From Anaerostipes faecalis (GTDB lineage: Bacteria > Bacillota > Clostridia > Lachnospirales > Lachnospiraceae): DNA of 64,000 bases. Shown piece by piece: positions 52,339-62,439 of the stretch. The translations under genes were made by a program, and so were the position numbers. Numbering within the stretch: position 1 is the first letter of the stretch; each line of letters opens with the position of its first letter. The stretch spans positions 1-64,000 of the forward strand of contig NZ_JABRXE010000011.1 in the NCBI RefSeq assembly GCF_018982945.1, in the 5' to 3' direction. Under the pieces are notes generated by a model. The model was not told the origin of the DNA and searched no databases. It worked only from the letters and a program-made list of their open reading frames with translations.

Positions 52339-54135
52339 CTATTCTTCTGTATCCTGCATTTCTTCTGTCTCAGTGGTTTGTGGACGTTCTCCAAGGCTGA
52401 TTACGATTCCAACAGCTGTTCCTTTGGAAACCTTTCTTCCTTTTGTAATTGACTGACGGATAACCTGTCCTTTTTCAACCTCACTGTTATATTCTTTTGA
52501 AACACTTCCAAGCTTCAATCCCATTCTTTGAAGCTGCTGTTTTGCTTCTGACTGGGTATAATATCTCAGATCAGGCACCTGAACCTGATTGCTTCCTTTG
52601 CTTACAACAATAGTAACTGTAGAAGATTTGGAAAGTTTCACCCCTCCTGAAGGAGACTGTGATATTACATAACCTTCTGATACAGTAGAACTATATTCAG
52701 ATTCCACAAGAACATTAAACCCGAGATTTTTCAATGTCTTTGTTGCCGTTGACTGAGTTTCTCCCGTCACATCAGGAACTGAAGCTTTATTCTCTCCTGA
52801 ACTTACAGTGAGAATAATGACTCTCCCTTTTTCAACCTCCGTATCTCCTTCAATACTCTGGCTGATAACCTGTCCTGCCTCATACCGGCTGGACTGTTCC
52901 TCTTTTGTTGTAATCTTGAGATTATCTCCGATTTCTTCTTCTGCCCGGGATAAAGACATTCCTACAACATTCGGCACTGTATATTTTTCACTTTCTGTTT
53001 TCTCTGCAGTAGTTGTCACTTCCAAAGTAGCAGAGCTGGGTTCGTCTCCGGATTTAAACACACCGGAACTTTTGATAACAAATACAATAATAGAAACCAG
53101 GATAATTGCACCTACAACAGCTGCCAGTACAATGACCAGTTTCTCCAGCTTGGAATTCATTCCCTCATCTTCGTCATCATCCGGATCTAAATATGCATTT
53201 TCATCATCTGCTGCTGTATGATTCTCTATCTGGTTTTTCAATTCATCCTGATCCATCATAATCGTTGGAGAATCATCAATCATCGGAACAACACCAACGT
53301 AGTCTCCAGAAGTATCTTCAAAGACCAGTTTCAGATCCTGAATCAGTTCCTCTGCAGTCTGATAACGTTCTTCCGGCTTCTTCATGGTACATTTTAAAAT
53401 GATCTTCTCCAGGCTGTTTGGAATATTTTCTATCAGCTCACTTGGAGGAGTAATCTCATTCTGAAGGTGCATTAGTGCAATGGTTACTCCATTTTCATGA
53501 TCAAACGGCACCTGCCCGGTTACCATTTCATACATGGTAATCCCCAGAGAGTAAATATCACTTTTCTCATCGCAAAAACGTCCTTTTGCCTGCTCTGGCG
53601 AAATATAATGAACAGATCCAATGGCGGTTGCTGTGGACGTAACAGTATTACTGTTTGCAGCTTTTGCAATTCCAAAATCCGTTACTTTAATATTTCCAGT
53701 CTCAGAAATCAAAATATTCTGTGGTTTAATATCACGATGAATTATATGATTTTTATGAGCATGGGCAATAGCCGATGCAATCTGAATAGAAATATCAACC
53801 GTTTCTTTGGCTGATAAATATCCCTTTCTGCGAATGTATTCTTTTAATGTAATACCTTCTGCCAGTTCCATTACTATATAATTAATTCCATCTTCTGCTC
53901 CTACATCATAGATATTGACTATATTAGGATGTATCAGACTTGCAATAGCCTGAGCTTCAGTCTGGAATTTCTTTATAAATTTCTCGTCGTCAACATATTC
54001 TTTTTTCAGTACTTTTACTGCTACTTTTCTATTTAATTTATGGTCTTTTGCCATATAGACATCTGCCATTCCACCGACACCAATCCTTTTGAGGATTTCA
54101 TAACGGCCGCCTAGCATTGCACCTATATCCAACAT
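52339..54135 (-). CDS. prkC: PASTA-domain Ser/Thr protein kinase
   Basis: It senses cell-wall fragments and phosphorylates many targets, including wall and growth proteins. The kinase domain (1-275) shows IGVGGMADVY, VAVKVLKKE, HRDIKPQNILI and DFGIAK. One membrane span at about 333-356 leads to three PASTA repeats outside (each with VPDV- or VPNV-type starts). 598 aa. It is preceded by its phosphatase, 11 bases away. Autophosphorylation reversed by PrpC is expected. Confidence 0.96.
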   Translation of the reverse strand: MLDIGAMLGGRYEILKRIGVGGMADVYMAKDHKLNRKVAVKVLKKEYVDDEKFIKKFQTEAQAIASLIHPNIVNIYDVGAEDGINYIVMELAEGITLKEYIRRKGYLSAKETVDISIQIASAIAHAHKNHIIHRDIKPQNILISETGNIKVTDFGIAKAANSNTVTSTATAIGSVHYISPEQAKGRFCDEKSDIYSLGITMYEMVTGQVPFDHENGVTIALMHLQNEITPPSELIENIPNSLEKIILKCTMKKPEERYQTAEELIQDLKLVFEDTSGDYVGVVPMIDDSPTIMMDQDELKNQIENHTAADDENAYLDPDDDEDEGMNSKLEKLVIVLAAVVGAIILVSIIVFVIKSSGVFKSGDEPSSATLEVTTTAEKTESEKYTVPNVVGMSLSRAEEEIGDNLKITTKEEQSSRYEAGQVISQSIEGDTEVEKGRVIILTVSSGENKASVPDVTGETQSTATKTLKNLGFNVLVESEYSSTVSEGYVISQSPSGGVKLSKSSTVTIVVSKGSNQVQVPDLRYYTQSEAKQQLQRMGLKLGSVSKEYNSEVEKGQVIRQSITKGRKVSKGTAVGIVISLGERPQTTETEEMQDTEE

Positions 54136-54146
54136 CTGTTTTCACC

Positions 54147-54866
54147 TCATTTCTTCAAATCAACGATCACCAGTGAAATGTTGTCCTTGCCGCCATATTC
54201 ATTGGCTCGTCCCACCATCTGGCTGACTTTGTTTTCCAACTGGCTGTGATCTAACAGAAGTTCTCTAATTTCATCATCATCTAACATATTGGTCAATCCA
54301 TCACTGCATAACAGCAAATAGCCCTCCTTGGCTTCAAACTGAAAAAAGTCAGGTTCAGCTGATGCTGCTCCGACAGCTCTGGTAATTAAATTCTTTTTCG
54401 GATGAAGCCTGCTCTGATCTCTCCTGATGGCACCGGCTTGAACCAGTTCCTCCACATAAGAATGATCTACGGTAATCTGACACAGATCTCTGGCTCCATA
54501 ATATAATCTGCTGTCACCGATATTCATAACTGTTACAGCGGAACCGGAAACTGTTGCTGCTACAATGGTCGTACCCATTCCTGCATAAGCTTCATCTTCC
54601 CTGCATTTTTTTAAAATTTCTTCATTAACTTTTGAAACTGACATCTTCATGACTTCTATTGGATCTTTTTCTTCGGATTGTTCAATTTCCTCAACAAAAC
54701 GGCGCACCGTATATGAAGACGCATATCCTCCAGCCTGGTGTCCCCCCATACCATCAGCGACAATATAAAGATTATTCAGTTTTCCCACTGGCTGGTCACT
54801 AAAGAAAATCTTATCCTGATTTTCTGATCTGACTTTTCCAATATGTGAAGCTCCTACGGATCGCAT
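54147..54866 (-). CDS. prpC: PP2C-family Ser/Thr phosphatase (Stp1/PrpC)
   Basis: It dephosphorylates PrkC and its targets in the cytosol. Metal motifs: VRSENQDKIF, VADGMGGHQAG, NIGDSRLY, LLCSDGLTNML and GGKDNISLV. 239 aa. It is the gene pair with prkC. Confidence 0.96.
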   Translation of the reverse strand: MRSVGASHIGKVRSENQDKIFFSDQPVGKLNNLYIVADGMGGHQAGGYASSYTVRRFVEEIEQSEEKDPIEVMKMSVSKVNEEILKKCREDEAYAGMGTTIVAATVSGSAVTVMNIGDSRLYYGARDLCQITVDHSYVEELVQAGAIRRDQSRLHPKKNLITRAVGAASAEPDFFQFEAKEGYLLLCSDGLTNMLDDDEIRELLLDHSQLENKVSQMVGRANEYGGKDNISLVIVDLKK

Positions 54867-54878
54867 ATTCGTTCTCCT

Positions 54879-55910
54879 TTACATTTCTGATTGCAGTTTC
54901 TTTCTTCTAAGCTGTCCACAGGCGGCATTGATATCTGCGCCCATTTCTCTTCTTATGGTAACATTTACACGATTTTTTTCAAGTATCTTTTTAAAGTGCT
55001 TAACAGATTCTGGTAAAGATTGTTTAAAATCTCTTTCTTTAATAGGATTTACCGGTATCAGATTCACATGACACGGAAAGCCTTTTAAACGCCTGCATAA
55101 CTCCTGCGCATGCTCCGGCTGGTCATTGACTCCTGCTACCAGGCTATATTCAAAGGTCATTCGACGATTTGTCTCTTGAAAATAGTATTTACAAGCATCA
55201 AAAAGCTCATCCATTGAATATTTTCTGGCAATAGGCATCAGTTCCTGACGCATCAGATCATTTGGTGAATGGAGAGAAATCGCCAGCGTGATCTGTAAAT
55301 GCTTCTGGGCAAGTTCTCTTATTTTAGGGACAATTCCACAGGTTGAGATTGTAAGATTTCTCTGACTGATATTCAATCCATTTTCTGAAGTAATTAACTC
55401 CAGAAAACGAAGTACATTTTCAAAATTATCCATAGGCTCCCCTGTGCCCATCATAACAACATTGGATACCCGCTCCCCTGTATCCTTCTGAATAAAATAA
55501 ATCTGACTTAACATTTCAGATGGTTCCAGATTACGGTCCAGTCCTCCAAGGGTAGATGCACAAAACCGGCATCCCATTCTACAACCCGCCTGTGATGAAA
55601 TACAGACAGAATTACCGTGCTTATATTTCATCAATACACTTTCTATAATATTTCCATCATGAAGTTCAAACAGATATTTTCTTGTTCCATCCAGCTTTGA
55701 AACATAACAATCTACCATTTTTACACCGTAGATCTCAGCGTTTTCTTCTATTTTTTCCTTAAGTTTTTTGGGAATATTATTCATCTCATCTAAAGAAAAT
55801 GCCAATCGTTTATGCATCCAGTCATACAACTGTTTCCCACGAAATTTCTTTTCTCCGATTGATTCCACAAAAGCTTCCAGCTGAGGAAGCGTCATTGATT
55901 TTAAATCCAT
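54879..55910 (-). CDS. rlmN: 23S rRNA (A2503-C2)/tRNA (A37-C2) methyltransferase RlmN
   Basis: It is a radical SAM methyltransferase. The cluster motif CRMGCRFCAS and the GEPMDN loop are clear; a C-terminal Cys in NAACGQL is the methyl-transfer residue. 343 aa. It begins two bases after the rsmB stop. Confidence 0.96.
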   Translation of the reverse strand: MDLKSMTLPQLEAFVESIGEKKFRGKQLYDWMHKRLAFSLDEMNNIPKKLKEKIEENAEIYGVKMVDCYVSKLDGTRKYLFELHDGNIIESVLMKYKHGNSVCISSQAGCRMGCRFCASTLGGLDRNLEPSEMLSQIYFIQKDTGERVSNVVMMGTGEPMDNFENVLRFLELITSENGLNISQRNLTISTCGIVPKIRELAQKHLQITLAISLHSPNDLMRQELMPIARKYSMDELFDACKYYFQETNRRMTFEYSLVAGVNDQPEHAQELCRRLKGFPCHVNLIPVNPIKERDFKQSLPESVKHFKKILEKNRVNVTIRREMGADINAACGQLRRKKLQSEM

Positions 55911-55911
55911 C

Positions 55912-57255
55912 CTATTGTCTCCTTAGTTTTCCAATAAAAAATCCATCACAAGGATGAACTCCCGGAAGCAGCTGAATATATCCCTTTCGGGCAGTTTCCA
56001 TTTTTATCACATCTGGCAGATTTTCCATAAAATCTACTGGAGTAAACCCTGAAATTTCCCTGATCCAATGGAAATTTTCTTCATTCTCTGCCGGATTTAT
56101 GGTACATGTACTATAAATCAATGTGCCGCCCGGTTTTACATATTTAACAGCATTGGTCAAAATCTCTCTTTGAAGATTGACCAGTGAATCTAAACTATCC
56201 TTTGAAATATTATACTTAATATCATTCTTTTTTGCCATGATACCAAGACCTGAACATGGAAGATCTGCTATCACCACATCTGCTTTCCCAATCATCTCTT
56301 CATCCAGATTTCTTGCATCAAAAACCTCTGCACAAATATTGGAAAGTTCTGTTCTCTCAATATTTTCCTCGATCAGATCTGTCTTATACTCTGTCAGATC
56401 TCTGGCAATTACTTTTCCTGTTCCTTCCATCTGGTCAGCAGTATATAAAGCTTTCCCCCCTGGTGCACTGCATACATCCAGTACCAGCTGTCCTTTTTCT
56501 ACTTCTGCCAGAGAGGCCGCCAGCATAGAGCTTTCATCCTGAACGATACATTTTCCGTCTCGAAAGGCATCCAGACAATATAAAAAATCATAATCAGAAA
56601 TTCTAATAGCATTTTTTACTATAATACCATCTTCTACAGTGACACCTTCTTCTGCCAGTTCCTTTTTTAAGGCATCCTTTGTTCCTCTGGAAATCAGGCA
56701 GCAAAGGGATGTGCTCCTTTCTTCTAAATAAGAAGCTGCTATTTTCTCTACTGTTTCAAAATCATATGTCTCAAGAAAGAATTCAATAATCCACTGCGGC
56801 ATAGAATATATAACAGACAAAAACAGCACCGGATCCTTTTCACAGGATGGCCATTTGATTTCTTTCTGTTTTCTGCTGATATTTCTCAATACACCATTTA
56901 CAAAACCGGATAATCTTGCAAAACCTCTTTTTTTTGCCAGTTTTACTGATTCATTACATGCAGCTGAATCTGGAATCTGGTCCATATAAAGGATCTGGTA
57001 GGTTCCCATTCGAAGCAATGCACGAATCAGCGGTTTACACTTGCGAACCGGAGTTTTTGAAAACTGATTGATCACATAATCAATGGTCAGCTGGCGCTCC
57101 AGCGTTCCTTCTGTTAATCTGGTAAAAAATGCCCTGTCTCTTTTTGGTGAAAACTGATATTTCTCCAGCACATTTCCAATGGCAATATGGGATAGTTCTT
57201 CCTTCTTGTCAACTTTTATTAATACATCAAGGGCACATTCTCTTGGATTATCCAT
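55912..57255 (-). CDS. rsmB: 16S rRNA (C967-C5) methyltransferase RsmB
   Basis: The NusB-like N-terminal domain (to about 150) is followed by a SAM-dependent domain with LDVCSAPGGKALYTA, DLPCSGLG and STCTINPAEN, the two catalytic cysteines. 447 aa. It follows fmt by one base, in the standard order. Confidence 0.95.
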   Translation of the reverse strand: MDNPRECALDVLIKVDKKEELSHIAIGNVLEKYQFSPKRDRAFFTRLTEGTLERQLTIDYVINQFSKTPVRKCKPLIRALLRMGTYQILYMDQIPDSAACNESVKLAKKRGFARLSGFVNGVLRNISRKQKEIKWPSCEKDPVLFLSVIYSMPQWIIEFFLETYDFETVEKIAASYLEERSTSLCCLISRGTKDALKKELAEEGVTVEDGIIVKNAIRISDYDFLYCLDAFRDGKCIVQDESSMLAASLAEVEKGQLVLDVCSAPGGKALYTADQMEGTGKVIARDLTEYKTDLIEENIERTELSNICAEVFDARNLDEEMIGKADVVIADLPCSGLGIMAKKNDIKYNISKDSLDSLVNLQREILTNAVKYVKPGGTLIYSTCTINPAENEENFHWIREISGFTPVDFMENLPDVIKMETARKGYIQLLPGVHPCDGFFIGKLRRQ

Positions 57256-57256
57256 C

Positions 57257-58186
57257 TTACTCTCCTAGCTTTGTTCCTGTTTCCACATGATATCCAAGGA
57301 GAAATGCTGAGACTTTCATACGTTTCTTTCCTGCCAGCTGTATTTCTTTTAATGCCAGCGCACCTTCTCCCGTTGCTGCAACAATGGCTTCCTTTGTCAC
57401 ATCTACAATAGTTCCCGGCTCTGCATCTCCATCATATGGGGTTACATCTGCATCCCACAACTTCATTGTCTTTCCATCCATGGATGTATAAGCACTTGGC
57501 CATGGATTCAGTCCACGAATCAATCGTTCAATTTCTACTGCAGATTTGGAAAAATCCACCTGTCCCATATCTTTTGTAAGCATTTTTGCATAACAGCTAA
57601 GACTGTCATCCTGTTTTGTGCGGACAGCCGTTCCATTTTCCAGTTTTTCTAATGTTTCCAGCAAAAGATCTGCTCCCATGACCATTAATTTGTCATGAAG
57701 AGATCCTGCTGTTTCCTTTGGATCCAGAGTAAGTTCCACTTTATCGATCATATCTCCTGTATCCAGACCCTTTTCCATATACATTGTAGTAATCCCTGTT
57801 TTTTCTTCTCCATCCAGTACGGACCACTGAATCGGTGCCGCTCCGCGATATTTCGGAAGAAGGGAACCATGAACATTAATACATCCATACTTTGGAATAT
57901 TCAGGATACTTTCCGGCAGTATCTGTCCGTAAGCAACAACCACGATAACATCCGGATTCAGATCTCTTAAAACAGAAACAAATTCCTCTTCTCTGGTCTT
58001 TACAGGCTGATATACCGGAAGATCATATTCCACAGCTTTTTCTTTTACCGGTGGAAACTGGACTTTTTTCCCTCTTCCACGCTGCTTGTCCGGCTGTGTT
58101 ACAACACCGATCACCTGATGATGATCAATCAATGCCTGCAGTGTTGGTACTGCAAACTCCGGAGTTCCCATAAATACGACTTTCAT
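57257..58186 (-). CDS. fmt: Methionyl-tRNA formyltransferase
   Basis: It formylates initiator Met-tRNA. VFMGTPEFAVPTL, the GSLLPKYRGAAPIQW catalytic segment and GITTMYME are diagnostic. 309 aa. It is adjacent to def, the enzyme that later removes the formyl group. Confidence 0.97.
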   Translation of the reverse strand: MKVVFMGTPEFAVPTLQALIDHHQVIGVVTQPDKQRGRGKKVQFPPVKEKAVEYDLPVYQPVKTREEEFVSVLRDLNPDVIVVVAYGQILPESILNIPKYGCINVHGSLLPKYRGAAPIQWSVLDGEEKTGITTMYMEKGLDTGDMIDKVELTLDPKETAGSLHDKLMVMGADLLLETLEKLENGTAVRTKQDDSLSCYAKMLTKDMGQVDFSKSAVEIERLIRGLNPWPSAYTSMDGKTMKLWDADVTPYDGDAEPGTIVDVTKEAIVAATGEGALALKEIQLAGKKRMKVSAFLLGYHVETGTKLGE

Positions 58187-58187
58187 A

Positions 58188-58667
58188 TTATTCTCCTTCT
58201 TCGTAAACTACATCTTTTACAGGCTCTTCTGCCACATCAGGATATAACACCCCATCCAGATGATCCAGCTCATGACAAATTGCTCTTGCCAGAAGTCCTT
58301 CTCCTTCGATAGTAATTTGTTCCATATTTTCATCATAGGCACGGCAGATAACATGATTTGGACGTTTTACCACTGCTGTTTTTCCAGGGAGACTTAAACA
58401 TCCTTCTTCACCAATCTGTTCTCCGTCTCTATGAATAATCTCCGGATTCACAAGAACGAATTTTTCTCCTTCTTCATAAGTATCGATCACTACGATTCTT
58501 TTTAAAATACCTACCTGAGGTGCTGCAAGGCCTACACCCATTGCCTCATACATAGTATCAAACATATCTTCCACCAGTGTTTTTAATCTTGGTGTCATTT
58601 CTTTTACTTCCTTTGATGTTTTTCTAAGTACATCGTCTCCCATAATACGAATCTGTCTTATCGCCAT
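58188..58667 (-). CDS. def: Peptide deformylase
   Basis: It removes the N-formyl group from nascent proteins. The three motifs GVGLAAPQVGI, EGCLSLPG and HELDHLDG are all present, giving the metal ligands Cys and two His. 159 aa. It lies between priA and fmt. Confidence 0.97.
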   Translation of the reverse strand: MAIRQIRIMGDDVLRKTSKEVKEMTPRLKTLVEDMFDTMYEAMGVGLAAPQVGILKRIVVIDTYEEGEKFVLVNPEIIHRDGEQIGEEGCLSLPGKTAVVKRPNHVICRAYDENMEQITIEGEGLLARAICHELDHLDGVLYPDVAEEPVKDVVYEEGE

Positions 58668-58688
58668 TTTTTATCTCCTTTGTCTTCT

Positions 58689-60914
58689 TTAATAACTATT
58701 CATCGGGTTAAAATCAAAATTTATCAAAATATCTTTAGAGATATTCTTTTTACTAATCCACTGCTCCATTCTGTTTTTCGCAGAAATCAGAGTCTGATAA
58801 TCTTTATCTTTGATATAAATAACATGCCGGTAATAATCATTGATTTTTGCAAATACTGCCTCACTTGGTCCTATTACCGTAACATCCATCTGACGGATCA
58901 TATCAGCCATAGTTTCTGTCAGCTGTTTTACCTGGTCATCTTGAGGACCAGCCACAAAAATAACAAGCATCTGCCATACAGGAGGATATTTTAAAATATT
59001 TCTGTATCCTATTTCCTGCTGGTAAAACTCTTTATAATCCTGTTTTGCCGCTGTCACAATACTGTAATGTTCCGGAGAATAAGTCTGTATTACTACTTCC
59101 CCCGCTTTTTGTCCTCTTCCTGCCCTTCCGGCTGCCTGGGTCAGCAGCTGGAAAGTTCTCTCTCCAGCCCGGTAATCATTGGCATGCAATGATAAATCTG
59201 CTGCCAGAATTCCTACTAATGTTACATTAGCAAAATCATGGCCTTTTACGATCATTTGGGTTCCAATCAGAATATCTGCTTCTCCATTGGAAAAAGCTGC
59301 CAGAATTTCCTCATGACCATGCTTTTTTCGTGTAGTATCCATATCCATGCGAAGAACTTTTGCTCCCGGAAATTCTTTGTGAATCGCTGCCTCAACTTTC
59401 TGAGTTCCCAGACCAAAAGCTGCAATATAAGGGCTTCCACATTCGGGACATTGCTTTGGCATAGGCTGCTGATACCCGCAGTAATGACATTTCAATGTTC
59501 CATCTTTGTGGTATGTCATAGATACATCACAATGTGGACATTCCATCACATGTCCGCAGCTTCGGCAGGATACAAATCCCGCATATCCACGCCGGTTGAG
59601 AAACAGCATAATCTGCTCCCCTTTCCTAAGCCTGTCTTTTATCAATTCTCCAAGTCTGCGGCTAAACATACTCCTGTTTCCGCATTTAAGCTCTTCTCTT
59701 AAATCTTCAATATATACCTTCGGCAGAACAGCCGCCTGGGCTCTTCTGGAAAGTTCCCATAAACGATATTTACCATCCAGTGCATTTTTGTAGCTTTCCA
59801 CCGATGGTGTAGCAGAACCCAGAATAACCGAAGCCTCTTCCATCCTTGCCTTCTCAATAGCCACTTCTCTGGCATGATATTTGGGGGTCTGCTCACTTTT
59901 GTAGCTTCCTTCATGTTCCTCATCAATAACAATTAATCCAAGGTTGGGAAATGGTACAAACAAAGCAGATCTTGGGCCAATGATCACATCCAGATCTCCT
60001 TCTTTGGCCCGAAGCCACTGATCATATTTTTCCCCTTTGGATAACCGGGAATTAAGAATGGAAACCCTGTCTCCAAATCTTCTGGTAAATCTCTTCACTG
60101 TCTGATATGTCAGTGCAATCTCTGGAATCAGCACAATAGCCTGCTGCCCCCTTTTTACCACTTCTTCAATTGCAGCAAGATAAACCTCTGTTTTTCCGCT
60201 TCCTGTAACTCCATGAAGAAGATATGTTTTATGGTCATCCCGCAGCAAATCTGCCTTAAATTCATCTATCAGGCTCTGCTGCTCTTCATTTAACGGGAAC
60301 GGAGGACAGATACCCTCACCTGCAGGATTAGGATTTCTGAAATAATACTCTGTTACCACTCGTATTACATCATCTCTCACCATACTGTCAATGGTGCTTC
60401 TGGAAATCTTTAATTTCTTTATGGCAAGATCCCATGAAATTGTATGCTGATCCAGAAGTTCCGCCAAAAGCCTTGCCTTTGCCACATAATGCCTGCCAAA
60501 ATACTCTTCCAGAAGAGCTGGTCCGTGAACCGGATCAATCTTCAATTCTATAAATTTTTTCGCTTTTCTTTCTGTTTTCTCCTGAACCGGAAGAACAGTC
60601 TTTAAAGCCTGAATCATAGTAGAACCATAATTCTCACGAATCCAGTATGCCAGTGAAAGCATTTTGGATTCCACACTTACACTGTCTTCCTCAATCCGAA
60701 GAATCTCTTTTACTTTACTTTCATCATAATCAATGGAATCAGATAGCCCTACCACATATCCGGTCTGTTCACGATTTCCCCTTCCAAAGGGAACTACAAC
60801 TTTTTGTCCCACACGGATATCACGAATTAAGGAAAAAGGCACTTTGTACCCAAATACCCGATCCAGTGCCTCATGTGAAATATTAATGATAATATCCGCA
60901 TATAAATTTTCCAT
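58689..60914 (-). CDS. priA: Primosomal protein N' (replication restart helicase)
   Basis: It restarts stalled forks by loading the replicative helicase. Walker A GVTGSGKTEVY, DEEH box (VIDEEHEGSYK), and eight zinc-binding cysteines in four CxxC pairs (CRSC, CPHC, CHYC, CPEC) mark the family. 741 aa. It begins three bases after glmM. Confidence 0.97.
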   Translation of the reverse strand: MENLYADIIINISHEALDRVFGYKVPFSLIRDIRVGQKVVVPFGRGNREQTGYVVGLSDSIDYDESKVKEILRIEEDSVSVESKMLSLAYWIRENYGSTMIQALKTVLPVQEKTERKAKKFIELKIDPVHGPALLEEYFGRHYVAKARLLAELLDQHTISWDLAIKKLKISRSTIDSMVRDDVIRVVTEYYFRNPNPAGEGICPPFPLNEEQQSLIDEFKADLLRDDHKTYLLHGVTGSGKTEVYLAAIEEVVKRGQQAIVLIPEIALTYQTVKRFTRRFGDRVSILNSRLSKGEKYDQWLRAKEGDLDVIIGPRSALFVPFPNLGLIVIDEEHEGSYKSEQTPKYHAREVAIEKARMEEASVILGSATPSVESYKNALDGKYRLWELSRRAQAAVLPKVYIEDLREELKCGNRSMFSRRLGELIKDRLRKGEQIMLFLNRRGYAGFVSCRSCGHVMECPHCDVSMTYHKDGTLKCHYCGYQQPMPKQCPECGSPYIAAFGLGTQKVEAAIHKEFPGAKVLRMDMDTTRKKHGHEEILAAFSNGEADILIGTQMIVKGHDFANVTLVGILAADLSLHANDYRAGERTFQLLTQAAGRAGRGQKAGEVVIQTYSPEHYSIVTAAKQDYKEFYQQEIGYRNILKYPPVWQMLVIFVAGPQDDQVKQLTETMADMIRQMDVTVIGPSEAVFAKINDYYRHVIYIKDKDYQTLISAKNRMEQWISKKNISKDILINFDFNPMNSY

Positions 60915-60917
60915 AGA

Positions 60918-62267
60918 TTAATCGATTACATGCCCTTTCTGTCTTAACACTTTTACAACCCTGTCCACATATGTTCTGCAGATTTCATGGGTTCTGGCTT
61001 CCACCATAACACGAATCAGCGGTTCCGTTCCACTTTCTCGAACCAGGATTCTTCCATCATCCCCCAGTTCCTTTTCTACAGAATCTACAGCTGCCTGCAC
61101 ATCTTCATCTTCCCTTGCTGTCTTCTTATCAGAAACACGAACATTTTCCAGAATCTGAGGGAAAATCTCTACGGCCTCAGCCAGCTGTCCAAGAGTCTTC
61201 TTCTCTTCAATCATCGCTTCCATAACTTTAAGAGATGTTAAAATTCCATCTCCTGTTGTTGCAAATTTACTAAAGATAATATGACCAGACTGTTCACCGC
61301 CAAGTGCATGACCATTCTTTACCATATTTTCATTTACATATTTATCACCAACAGCTGTCTTCTCATAGGAAATACCTGCCGCATCAAATGCCTTATATAA
61401 TCCCAGATTAGACATAACCGTAGTAACAACTGTATTATTATTCAATTCTCCATGTTTTTTCATATACTGACCACAAACATACAGAATCAGATCCCCATCA
61501 ATAACTTTTCCATTTTCATCTACCGCGATACAACGGTCTGCATCACCATCATATGCGAATCCTACATCCAGATGATTTTCTTTCACATATCCCTGAAGGA
61601 TTTCAATATGTGTAGAACCGCAATTGGTATTAATATTGGTTCCATCCGGTTCTTTATTAATCACATAAGTCTCTGCCCCCAGTGCATTAAATACATTCTC
61701 TGCAATTGAAAAAGCACTTCCATTGGAGCAGTCCAGACCAACTTTGATCCCTTTAAATGAACGGGTAGCAGATGAAATCAGATATCCGATATAATGATTT
61801 CTTCCTGCAGAATAATCGTTGGCACGACCAATCTTTTTCTTTGTAGCAAATGGCAGTTCTTCAATCTCCCCGTCAATATATGCTTCTATCTTTTCTTCAA
61901 TTTCAGCTTCCATCTTATGACCTTTTGCATTGATCAGCTTGATTCCATTATCATAGTATGGATTATGGCTGGCAGAAATCATAATTCCACAGTCAAACTG
62001 CTCTGTTCTAACTACATAAGCCACACTTGGTGTTGTGGTAACATATAACATATAAACATCAGCTCCTGAAGCAGTTAAACCTGCTACCAGAGAATTTTCA
62101 AACATATAGCTGCTGCGTCTTGTATCTTTTCCAATGACAATCTTTGCCCTGGATGTTTTCTGATTGAAATACCATCCGATATAACGTCCGATTTTATATG
62201 CATGCTCTACTGTCAAAGTAACATTTGCTTCTCCACGAAATCCATCTGTTCCAAAATATTTACCCAT
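60918..62267 (-). CDS. glmM: Phosphoglucosamine mutase
   Basis: It converts glucosamine-6-phosphate to the 1-phosphate for peptidoglycan synthesis. FGTDGFRGEAN opening, the phosphoserine loop ISASHNPYYDNG, the metal loop YDGDADRC, GGEQSGH and the C-terminal RESGTEPLIRV are present. 449 aa. It heads the cluster after its own promoter. Confidence 0.97.
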   Translation of the reverse strand: MGKYFGTDGFRGEANVTLTVEHAYKIGRYIGWYFNQKTSRAKIVIGKDTRRSSYMFENSLVAGLTASGADVYMLYVTTTPSVAYVVRTEQFDCGIMISASHNPYYDNGIKLINAKGHKMEAEIEEKIEAYIDGEIEELPFATKKKIGRANDYSAGRNHYIGYLISSATRSFKGIKVGLDCSNGSAFSIAENVFNALGAETYVINKEPDGTNINTNCGSTHIEILQGYVKENHLDVGFAYDGDADRCIAVDENGKVIDGDLILYVCGQYMKKHGELNNNTVVTTVMSNLGLYKAFDAAGISYEKTAVGDKYVNENMVKNGHALGGEQSGHIIFSKFATTGDGILTSLKVMEAMIEEKKTLGQLAEAVEIFPQILENVRVSDKKTAREDEDVQAAVDSVEKELGDDGRILVRESGTEPLIRVMVEARTHEICRTYVDRVVKVLRQKGHVID

Positions 62268-62329
62268 AACTAACTCCTTTTATCGACCTCTTGCCTTAAA
62301 CAAGTATTTTACACTTTGTCTCAAAGTAC

Positions 62330-62358
62330 AGTATAGCATGATTTTAGGTTCCTATCAA
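62330..62358 (-). promoter_or_regulatory. Promoter of glmM and the downstream cluster
   Basis: TTGATA (62353-62358), 17 bases and TATACT (62330-62335) on the minus strand, between the DUF975 terminator and glmM. It may drive much of the glmM-priA-def-fmt-rsmB-rlmN-prpC-prkC-rsgA-thiN series, since no terminator is seen within it. Confidence 0.65.
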
Positions 62359-62384
62359 ATACAGAACTTTTAAGAATCCTTTAA

Positions 62385-62425
62385 GAAAAAAAGAAAGAGA
62401 TTTCATTTATTAAAACGAAATCTCT
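62385..62425 (-). terminator. Terminator of the DUF975 gene
   Basis: AGAGATTTC pairs with GAAATCTCT, followed by TTCTTTTTTTC on the minus strand. Confidence 0.85.
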
Positions 62426-62439
62426 CAATTGTATTCCTG